Source: an uncultured Paracoccaceae bacterium (lineage in GTDB: Bacteria; Pseudomonadota; Alphaproteobacteria; Rhodobacterales; Rhodobacteraceae). Taken from it: 33,494 nt of DNA. Position 1 is the stretch's first letter; each line of letters starts with the position of its first letter. The notes below the pieces were generated by a model. That model did not search any database and was not told where the DNA came from. It saw only the letters and a program-made list of their open reading frames with translations. Location: the NCBI GenBank assembly GCA_937895435.1, contig CALAXT010000065.1:1-33494 (forward strand), read 5' to 3'. Position numbers and translations under genes: made by a program. This document shows, piece by piece, positions 15,813 through 21,968 of the stretch.

Positions 15813-17126
15813 TTGCAAACCCAAGCCACTCTGACGGGCGCGCGCATTCGCGAAAGACGGCGATTGGCCGGGCTGAAACAGGCTGATTTGGCGAAAATCG
15901 TGGGTATCTCGCCCTCATATCTCAACCTGATCGAACACGATCGGCGCAGAATCGGTGGCAAGCTTCTGAACGATCTGGCCCGCGCCTTGGGGATGGATCT
16001 GCTGGCACTCAGCACAGGCGCCGAAATCAGCGTGATCGCAGCCCTGCAATCGATCGCACAGGTCCACCCCGAAACCGCTGCAAACCCAGCCGAGGCCACG
16101 GCGTTGGCCGATCGCTTTCCTGAATGGGCGGCGCTGATGCTGAAACAACAAAACACCATCACGACCCTGCAAGATCGCCTCACCGCCCTGTCTGATCGCA
16201 TGAGCCATGACCCCAATTTGGCCAGCGCCTTACATGAGGTGATTTCGGTCGTGACAGCGATCCGCTCAACAACATCCATTTTGGTTGAAGGCCCCGAGCT
16301 TGAGCCCGATTGGCAACGCCGTTTTCACCGCAACCTCTTTGATGACAGTCTGCGGCTGACTGACGGCGCGCGGGCGCTGGTGGGCTATCTTGATGTGCCT
16401 GACGCCACAACCAACAGCACCCTTTCACCGCTGGAAACGGTTGAGGCCTATTTTGCCACCCACGATTATCATTTTCCCGATATGGAACACCCCGCGCCCA
16501 AATCCCCCAGCCAATCCCCGTCCCCAACGGATGAAAAAGCCCCCCCCCTTGCTGCCCCATTTCTGGCCATCTACCGGGCTGACGCAGCGCGAATTCCGGC
16601 AACTGAATTGGCCAAGGTTGCGCGGCAGTTTGACTATGATCCGGCCATGATTGCGGCAGAGTTTGGCACTGATTTGGCACAAACCCTGCGACGCTTGGCC
16701 AGCCTGCGCCAAGATGCGGGCCACCCCGCGATGGGGTTAGTTCTGGCCGATGCCGCTGGGGCAATCACCATTTTGCGCCCCATTCCAGGCTTTTCGCCGC
16801 CCCGCACTGCGCCCACCTGCCCACTTTGGCCAGTGTTTCAGGCGTTCAGCCAGCCAGGCCTACCGATTCGGGCCCAGGTGCGCCTGCCCGGCCACCAAGG
16901 CCTGCAATTGCTTTGTTATGCGATTGCGCACCCCCGCACCGCCCCGCAATTTGATGCGCCCCCCCTTTTGCAAGCAATCATGCTGATGCGCGCCGATCCA
17001 CCCGCCCACGCAACCCCACGCGACGTTGCGCAAAGCTGCCGCATGTGTCCCCACACCGCTTGCGCCGCGCGGCGCGAACCATCAGCGTTACCCCCCGTCA
17101 AACCGCACTCTATCGGTGTTCTTTGA
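15813..17126 (+). CDS. ScfR-type XRE transcriptional regulator (DUF2083 C-terminus)
   Basis: A 437-aa regulator. Residues 8-65 are an XRE helix-turn-helix with the characteristic SPSYLNLIEHDRRRIGGKLL segment. The C-terminal third matches the short-chain fatty acyl-CoA regulator family (RamB, PccR) and ends with the conserved cysteine cluster CRMCPHTACAARREPS. Between them, instead of the IrrE-like (DUF955) HExxH domain of RamB, is a helical region (HDPNLASALHEVISVVTAIR ... WQRRFHRNLFDDSLRLT) resembling a kinase dimerisation helix pair, then a Pro/Ser linker coded over a run of nine C. Family members sense acyl-CoAs and control acetate/propionate genes. The start is uncertain: TTG at 15813 gives the expected N-terminus but has only a weak ribosome-binding site. 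It is followed by the kinase operon. Confidence 0.82.
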   Translation: MQTQATLTGARIRERRRLAGLKQADLAKIVGISPSYLNLIEHDRRRIGGKLLNDLARALGMDLLALSTGAEISVIAALQSIAQVHPETAANPAEATALADRFPEWAALMLKQQNTITTLQDRLTALSDRMSHDPNLASALHEVISVVTAIRSTTSILVEGPELEPDWQRRFHRNLFDDSLRLTDGARALVGYLDVPDATTNSTLSPLETVEAYFATHDYHFPDMEHPAPKSPSQSPSPTDEKAPPLAAPFLAIYRADAARIPATELAKVARQFDYDPAMIAAEFGTDLAQTLRRLASLRQDAGHPAMGLVLADAAGAITILRPIPGFSPPRTAPTCPLWPVFQAFSQPGLPIRAQVRLPGHQGLQLLCYAIAHPRTAPQFDAPPLLQAIMLMRADPPAHATPRDVAQSCRMCPHTACAARREPSALPPVKPHSIGVL

Positions 17127-17143
17127 CAAGCCTTTGACAAGCC
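17122..17143 (+). repeat. Tandem 11-bp duplication at the ScfR stop codon
   Basis: TTTGACAAGCC is repeated exactly, head to tail, at 17122-17132 and 17133-17143. The first copy contains the TGA stop of the ScfR-type gene; the second supplies the TTGACA used by the promoter called at 17134. Confidence 0.8.
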
Positions 17144-17162
17144 GCCCCTTTGTCGCAATAGT
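17134..17162 (+). promoter_or_regulatory. Sigma70-type promoter for the response regulator operon
   Basis: A perfect -35 TTGACA (17134-17139), a 17-bp spacer and AATAGT (17157-17162, 4 of 6 matches to TATAAT) lie between the ScfR-type stop and the receiver gene. Transcription would start near 17169, about 40 nt before the ATG. The first copy of the duplicated TTGACA has no acceptable -10. Confidence 0.5.
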
Positions 17163-17208
17163 TGCAGCAATGACCCGAATGGGCACCAATTGGGGGAGGG
17201 ACGATGAG

Positions 17209-17577
17209 ATGGGCCAACGTGTCCTTCTGATCGAGGATGAGCCAAACATCATCGAAGCGATCCGGTTCATTTTGTCACGCGATGGCTGGACAGTGCATAC
17301 GCATTCAGACGGCCAAACCGCGCAAGACCGTGTGCGCGGGCTATTGCCTGATCTGGTGATTTTGGATGTGATGCTGCCCGGGCGCAGCGGTTTTGATATT
17401 TTGCGTGATCTGCGCGCGGATCACGCAACCAAAGACCTGCCAGTCTTGATGCTGACCGCACGCGGTCAGGCCAAAGATCGGGAATTGGCTGAAAAACTGG
17501 GCGCGTCGCATTTCATGACAAAACCCTTTTCCAACGCTGAAGTGCTGGAACATGTCCGTCTGCTGGCGCGCAATTGA
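17209..17577 (+). CDS. Single-domain response regulator (receiver only)
   Basis: A 122-aa CheY-like receiver with no output domain. The acidic pocket is in LIEDEPN, the phospho-acceptor is Asp53 (LVILDVMLPG), the switch Thr is in LMLTARG, and Lys105 is in FMTKPFS. The ATG at 17209 is chosen because GGGAGGG stands 8 nt upstream and it gives a standard receiver N-terminus (MGQRVLLIEDE); the frame is open further upstream but overlaps the regulator gene. It precedes a two-TM protein and an SSS/histidine-kinase fusion, so that kinase is the probable phosphodonor. CrbR, the partner of the analogous CrbS, has a LuxR output domain; this one does not, so signalling must pass to another protein. Confidence 0.9.
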   Translation: MGQRVLLIEDEPNIIEAIRFILSRDGWTVHTHSDGQTAQDRVRGLLPDLVILDVMLPGRSGFDILRDLRADHATKDLPVLMLTARGQAKDRELAEKLGASHFMTKPFSNAEVLEHVRLLARN

Positions 17578-17589
17578 GCAAATGACTTG

Positions 17590-17886
17590 ATGCGCACCCC
17601 TGCCCCCGCCCCCGTTTTTCTGGCACGCGCCTCGTACAGACAACGCCGTCTGCGCGATGCCGCTCTGTTGCTGCCGGTTCTGGGGGCTGTATTGTTTTGC
17701 GTGCCGCTGCTTTGGCCCCAGAATGGCCCTGATGGCCAAAGCAGTGCGCGGGCTTTGATCTACGTCTTTGGTGCGTGGGCGGCGCTGATTGTCTGCGCCT
17801 TTGTTTTGTCACGCATGTTGCGCGCGCAAGCAAACGCCTCTGGCGACAGCCCCAAAACTGATCCCATCACTGGTGAACTTGAGTGA
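17590..17886 (+). CDS. Small two-TM membrane protein in the SSS-kinase operon
   Basis: A 98-aa protein with a basic N-terminus (SYRQRRLRD), a first membrane helix at about residues 25-43 (AALLLPVLGAVLFCVPLLW), a short loop, a second helix at about 53-75 (ARALIYVFGAWAALIVCAFV) and a hydrophilic tail. I do not recognise a named family with confidence. The place just before a sodium:solute-symporter-type protein recalls the small DUF485/DUF4212 partners of SSS transporters. Its stop overlaps the kinase start in GTGA, so it is translationally coupled and plausibly an accessory subunit of the sensor-transporter. TTG at 17587 is an alternative start. Confidence 0.75.
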   Translation: MRTPAPAPVFLARASYRQRRLRDAALLLPVLGAVLFCVPLLWPQNGPDGQSSARALIYVFGAWAALIVCAFVLSRMLRAQANASGDSPKTDPITGELE

Positions 17887-20585
17887 GCGCAGTTTCCTTT
17901 AACCTGCTGATCTTTGTGTCACTGGCCTATGTGGCAGGTCTTTTTGTTGTAGCCTTTGGCGCAGAACGCCGCGCAGCGGCAGGGCATGAGGGGTGGCTGC
18001 GCTCGCCGATGATCTACACCCTGTCGCTCAGCATCTATTGCACAGGTTGGACGTTTTACGGCGCCGTTGGCTATGCCGCCCGGTCGGGGTTGGAATATGT
18101 GACGATTTATTTGGGGCCAACTTTGGTGATGATTGGCTGGTGGTGGGTGTTGCGCAAGCTTGTGCGCATTGGCCAATCGCAGCGCATCACGTCAATCGCT
18201 GATCTGATTTCATCACGCTACGGCAAATCAACGCCACTTGGCGTTTTGGTGACGGTTCTGGCTGTAACGGCCGCAACGCCCTATATCGCGCTGCAATTGC
18301 AATCAGTGACGCTGTCGTTTGCCCTTTTTGCCGATGGGGCGAACGCAGTTTGGGCCTCGGATGATTTGAATTCGGCGGCATTCTGGGTGGCGGTGGGTCT
18401 TGCAATTTTTACCATCATTTTTGGCACTCGAAATCTTGATGCGAATGAACGCCACCACGGCATCGTGATGGCCATCGCAGTCGAGGCGGTGGTGAAGCTT
18501 TGTGCGCTGGTGGCGGTCGGGGTGTTTGTGGTTTGGGGCTTGGCTGGGGGGCCGGGCAATATGCTGGAAATCATTGATGCATCTCCGATTGCCGCATGGC
18601 AACAACCCGGCGGCCGTTGGGTGGGGCTTACATTTCTGTCAGCTGCGGCGTTTTTATGCCTGCCACGCATGTTTCAGGTGCTCGTGGTTGAAAATGCCAA
18701 CGAACGGAATTTGGCCACCGCAAGCTGGGCCTTTCCGCTTTATCTTTTGGTGATGAGCCTCTTTGTGGTGCCAATTGCAGTGATGGGGCTGAAGCTTTCG
18801 CCCCAAGGTGCCAATCCTGATCTGTTTGTTCTGACCTTACCGCTGTCACAGGGGCAAAACGGCTTGGCGATGCTGTCATTTCTGGGGGGCTTTTCTTCGG
18901 CGACATCTATGGTGATCGTGGCCGCCATTGCTCTGGCTACAATGGTATCCAACCACATCGTCGTTCCGATCTGGCTATCGCGCAAGGCCCAAGGTGCGAT
19001 GATGTCGGGGGATGTGCGTGCGGTGGTGTTGTTGGCGCGCCGAGTGTCGATCGTTGCGGTTTTGGCCTTGGGGTATGTTTATTACCGCTATTCTGGCGGG
19101 GGGACAGCGCTTGCAGCCATTGGGCTGGTGTCATTTGTGGGGGTCGTGCAGGTGTTGCCTGCGATGATGGGCGGCATTTTCTGGCGTGGCGCTACGCGCA
19201 TCGGCGCGGCGGCGGGCTTGATCTGCGGCTTTGCCATTTGGGCTTGGACGTTGTTTTTGCCAAGCTTTGGCGCCGATGCTGTGATTTCTGCGCAAGTGAT
19301 GGCGACCGGGCCGATGGGGTTGGGCTGGCTGCGGCCACAAGCACTTTTCGGCATCACCGGGCTTGATCCGGTCGTGCATGCGGTGATGTGGTCGATGCTG
19401 CTGAACACAGGCGCCTTTGTGCTGGGATCGCTGTTCAGCTTTCCCAACCCTTTAGAGCGGTTACAGGGCGCGCAATTTGTCAATGTGTTTGACCATTCCC
19501 CCGATACCCGCGCCTGGACACAAAGCACCGCCGAAGCCGAAGACCTGCTGATCATGGCGCAGCGAATCTTGGGCGCATCTGAGGCACAAGCCCTGTTTCA
19601 GGCCGAGGCACTGGTGCAGGGTAAGCTGGGGTATCTGCCCGATGTCACCGCCGGGTTTGTCGAAAAGTTGGAACGTGAACTGGCCGGGTCGGTTGGGGCG
19701 GCCACTGCCCATGCCATGCTTGGCCAGATGCTGGATGGGGCAAGTGTTTCCGTAGACTATCTGATGGCCGTGGCCGATGAAGCGGCCCAAATCATGGAAT
19801 ATTCCAACCGCCTCGAGGCAAAATCATCAGAGCAAGAGCGCACCGCCCGCCAATTGCGCGATGCCAACCAAAAGCTGATGGCGCTTTCGGTGCAAAAAGA
19901 CGCCTTTTTGGGCCAGATCAGCCATGAGCTGCGCACGCCCATGACATCGATCCGGGCGTTTTCAGAAATTCTGCGCGATGGCGGCATGGACAGCGACCAA
20001 AGCGCGCATTACGCCGGGATTATCCATGATGAGGCGATCCGCCTGACCCGTCTTTTGGATGACCTGCTCGATCTAAGCGTCCTGGAAAACGGACAGGTCG
20101 TGTTGAACCGCCAAACGGGTGATTTGCGTATGGTGCTGGATCGTTCCTTGGCAGCTGTGGGGCTAGATGCGCGCACACCTACGCCCATGGGTCTAAATGT
20201 CATGCGCCGCCCCACCGAAGAGGCTGTGAACCTGCACAGCGATCTCGACAGGCTTAGCCAAGTTTTCATCAACATCATCAGCAATGCACAGAAATACTGC
20301 GATGCGCCCACCCCAGAGTTGCGCATCATTGCCCGGAGAACGGGTGCCATGATTTTGGTTGATTTCATTGACAATGGCCGGGGCATTCCGAAAGAGCATC
20401 AACAACTGATCTTTGAAAAATTTGCCCGTCTTGGGGATCAATCACGCGCAGGCGGGGCTGGTTTGGGGCTGGCTATTTGCCGCGAGATTATGCACCGGCT
20501 GGGGGGCGATATTTCCTATTTGCCAGGCCAGGGCGGTGCTGCGTTTCGCATCAGCCTGCCCGTCAGCATGGCCCCAGTCGCGTGA
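17883..20585 (+). CDS. Sodium:solute symporter / histidine kinase fusion (CrbS-like)
   Basis: A 900-aa sensor. Residues about 1-520 are an SSS (SLC5) transporter domain with about 13 membrane segments (YTLSLSIYCTGWTFYGAVGY near the start; FLGGFSSATSMVIVAAIALA is the sodium-site-type helix). A STAC-like region (about 530-650: AEAEDLLIMAQRILGASEAQ ...) links to the kinase. The H-box SHELRTPMTS carries His681, the N-box is FINIISNAQKY, G1 is DNGRGIP (Asp830) and G2 is AGLGLAIC. There is no PAS or attached receiver domain. Start codon is GTG, overlapping the upstream stop. CrbS proteins sense or transport acetate-like acids and control acetyl-CoA synthetase, so together with the ScfR-type regulator a short-chain acid signal is likely; the ligand is not proven. 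Confidence 0.9.
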   Translation: MSAVSFNLLIFVSLAYVAGLFVVAFGAERRAAAGHEGWLRSPMIYTLSLSIYCTGWTFYGAVGYAARSGLEYVTIYLGPTLVMIGWWWVLRKLVRIGQSQRITSIADLISSRYGKSTPLGVLVTVLAVTAATPYIALQLQSVTLSFALFADGANAVWASDDLNSAAFWVAVGLAIFTIIFGTRNLDANERHHGIVMAIAVEAVVKLCALVAVGVFVVWGLAGGPGNMLEIIDASPIAAWQQPGGRWVGLTFLSAAAFLCLPRMFQVLVVENANERNLATASWAFPLYLLVMSLFVVPIAVMGLKLSPQGANPDLFVLTLPLSQGQNGLAMLSFLGGFSSATSMVIVAAIALATMVSNHIVVPIWLSRKAQGAMMSGDVRAVVLLARRVSIVAVLALGYVYYRYSGGGTALAAIGLVSFVGVVQVLPAMMGGIFWRGATRIGAAAGLICGFAIWAWTLFLPSFGADAVISAQVMATGPMGLGWLRPQALFGITGLDPVVHAVMWSMLLNTGAFVLGSLFSFPNPLERLQGAQFVNVFDHSPDTRAWTQSTAEAEDLLIMAQRILGASEAQALFQAEALVQGKLGYLPDVTAGFVEKLERELAGSVGAATAHAMLGQMLDGASVSVDYLMAVADEAAQIMEYSNRLEAKSSEQERTARQLRDANQKLMALSVQKDAFLGQISHELRTPMTSIRAFSEILRDGGMDSDQSAHYAGIIHDEAIRLTRLLDDLLDLSVLENGQVVLNRQTGDLRMVLDRSLAAVGLDARTPTPMGLNVMRRPTEEAVNLHSDLDRLSQVFINIISNAQKYCDAPTPELRIIARRTGAMILVDFIDNGRGIPKEHQQLIFEKFARLGDQSRAGGAGLGLAICREIMHRLGGDISYLPGQGGAAFRISLPVSMAPVA

Positions 20586-20717
20586 TCGTCCGCCATTGGC
20601 CAATCAACACGATCAGCGCAGGGCCACATGGGGGGCGGCGCAAGGGGCGCGCTCTTGCTCTTGTGCGCGGTGCTGCGTATGAAGCGCTTGAATTGTGGCA
20701 GCCTCGGGACAAAGCGC

Positions 20718-21956
20718 ATGCCTTTGCTGGTGATGAAATTCGGTGGAACCTCGGTCGGTGATCTGGCGCGGATCCGCAACGCTGCAACCAAGGTAAAATC
20801 CGAGGTCGATCGTGGCTTTGACGTGATTGTGATCGTGTCGGCAATGTCGGGCAAAACCAATGAACTGGTCGGCTGGGTCAATGCCACCTCCGCGCTTTAT
20901 GATGCCCGTGAATATGACGCAGTGGTGGCGTCGGGTGAAAATGTCACGGCCGGGTTGATGGCGCTGGCCTTGCAAGAAATGGATGTGCCCGCACGCAGCT
21001 GGCAAGGTTGGCAGGTGCCCATTCAAACCACCAGCGCCCACAGCGCCGCCCGCTTTGTCGATATTCCGCGCGCCAATATTGACCAAAAATTTGACCAAGG
21101 TATGAAAGTTGCCGTGGTTGCAGGGTTTCAGGGCTTAAGCCCTGAGGGCCGGATCACCACATTGGGCCGCGGCGGGTCTGACACCACTGCCGTGGCCTTT
21201 GCCGCCGCGTTCGATGCCGAGCGCTGCGATATTTATACCGATGTCGATGGCATCTACACCACCGATCCGCGCATCACCACAAAAGCCCGTAAGCTTGACC
21301 ACATCGCTTACGAAGAAATGCTCGAACTGGCGTCCCTGGGCGCTAAGGTGCTCCAAACCCGTTCGGTGGAATTGGCAATGCGCTACAAGGTGCGCCTGCG
21401 CGTGCTTTCGAGCTTTGATGAGACAGATGAGACATCTGGCACTCTGGTTTGTGATGAGGAGGATATCATGGAATCGCGCGTGGTCTCGGGCGTGGCGTAC
21501 AGCCGCGATGAAGCCAAGATGACCCTTCAAGCCGTGGCCGATCGCCCCGGCATCGCCGCAGCAATCTTTGGCCCACTGGCCGAGGCGGGGGTCAATGTGG
21601 ATATGATCGTGCAAAATATTTCAGAGGACGGTCATACCGATATGACATTTTCCTGCCCGACCGATCAGGTGCTGCGCGCTGAAACTGCGCTGAACGCTGC
21701 GCGGGACCGGGGCGACATTGAATTTCAAGGCTTGGTGGCTGACCGCGACGTGGCCAAAGTGTCTGTCGTGGGCATCGGCATGCGCAGCCATGCCGGCGTT
21801 GCCGCCAAAATGTTCAAGGTTCTGGCCGCCGAGGGCATCAACATCAAAGTTATCACCACATCTGAAATCAAAATTTCCGTTCTAATTGATCGGAAATACA
21901 TGGAACTTGCTGTTCAGGCGCTTCATGATGCGTTTGATATGGACAAGGCAGCCTGA
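20718..21956 (+). CDS. lysC: Aspartate kinase (LysC, alpha subunit)
   Basis: A 412-aa aspartokinase for the first step of lysine/threonine/methionine synthesis (aspartate + ATP to aspartyl phosphate). The kinase domain is residues 1-245: VMKFGGTSVGD, VVASGENVTAGL, TLGRGGSDTTAVAF and DIYTDVDGIYTTDPRI. Two ACT domains fill 265-412 (SGVAYSRDEAKMTLQAVADR ... VSVVGIGMRSHAGVAAKMFK). I chose the ATG at 20718, which puts KFGGTSVGD at residues 7-15; an upstream in-frame start at 20628 would give an atypical extension. The 132-bp gap after the kinase gene shows no riboswitch that I can recognise. ptsP follows after 12 bp, an arrangement common in Rhodobacterales. Confidence 0.95.
   Translation: MPLLVMKFGGTSVGDLARIRNAATKVKSEVDRGFDVIVIVSAMSGKTNELVGWVNATSALYDAREYDAVVASGENVTAGLMALALQEMDVPARSWQGWQVPIQTTSAHSAARFVDIPRANIDQKFDQGMKVAVVAGFQGLSPEGRITTLGRGGSDTTAVAFAAAFDAERCDIYTDVDGIYTTDPRITTKARKLDHIAYEEMLELASLGAKVLQTRSVELAMRYKVRLRVLSSFDETDETSGTLVCDEEDIMESRVVSGVAYSRDEAKMTLQAVADRPGIAAAIFGPLAEAGVNVDMIVQNISEDGHTDMTFSCPTDQVLRAETALNAARDRGDIEFQGLVADRDVAKVSVVGIGMRSHAGVAAKMFKVLAAEGINIKVITTSEIKISVLIDRKYMELAVQALHDAFDMDKAA
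21457..21470 (+). promoter_or_regulatory. Internal Shine-Dalgarno and in-frame ATG inside lysC
   Basis: AGGAGG (21457-21462) stands 5 nt before an ATG (21468-21470) in the lysC reading frame at codon 251, exactly between the kinase and ACT regions. This is a stronger ribosome-binding site than the one at the main lysC start. Confidence 0.7.
21468..21956 (+). CDS. lysC: Probable aspartokinase beta subunit from an internal start
   Basis: The predicted product is the C-terminal 162 residues of LysC (MESRVVSGVAYSRDEAKM onwards): both ACT domains and nothing of the kinase. In Corynebacterium glutamicum and Bacillus subtilis the aspartokinase gene encodes overlapping alpha and beta subunits in one frame, and the C. 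glutamicum beta chain starts at the homologous place (MEEAVLTGVATDKSEAK). Here the same position carries a near-perfect ribosome-binding site, so an alpha2-beta2 enzyme is plausible. This is nested in the full gene, not a separate locus. Confidence 0.55.
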   Translation: MESRVVSGVAYSRDEAKMTLQAVADRPGIAAAIFGPLAEAGVNVDMIVQNISEDGHTDMTFSCPTDQVLRAETALNAARDRGDIEFQGLVADRDVAKVSVVGIGMRSHAGVAAKMFKVLAAEGINIKVITTSEIKISVLIDRKYMELAVQALHDAFDMDKAA

Positions 21957-21968
21957 CCGCGGAGCAAG

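Noticed and set aside
15813-15821. TTGCAAA at the ScfR start as a RamB/PccR-type operator
   Set aside because: Only one half-site is present and it coincides with the proposed start codon; the paired TTTGCAAA arrangement expected for PccR is absent.
20586-20717. Lysine riboswitch or leader peptide before lysC
   Set aside because: The 132-bp gap has no recognisable riboswitch core, and the frame upstream shows no lysine- or threonine-rich leader.
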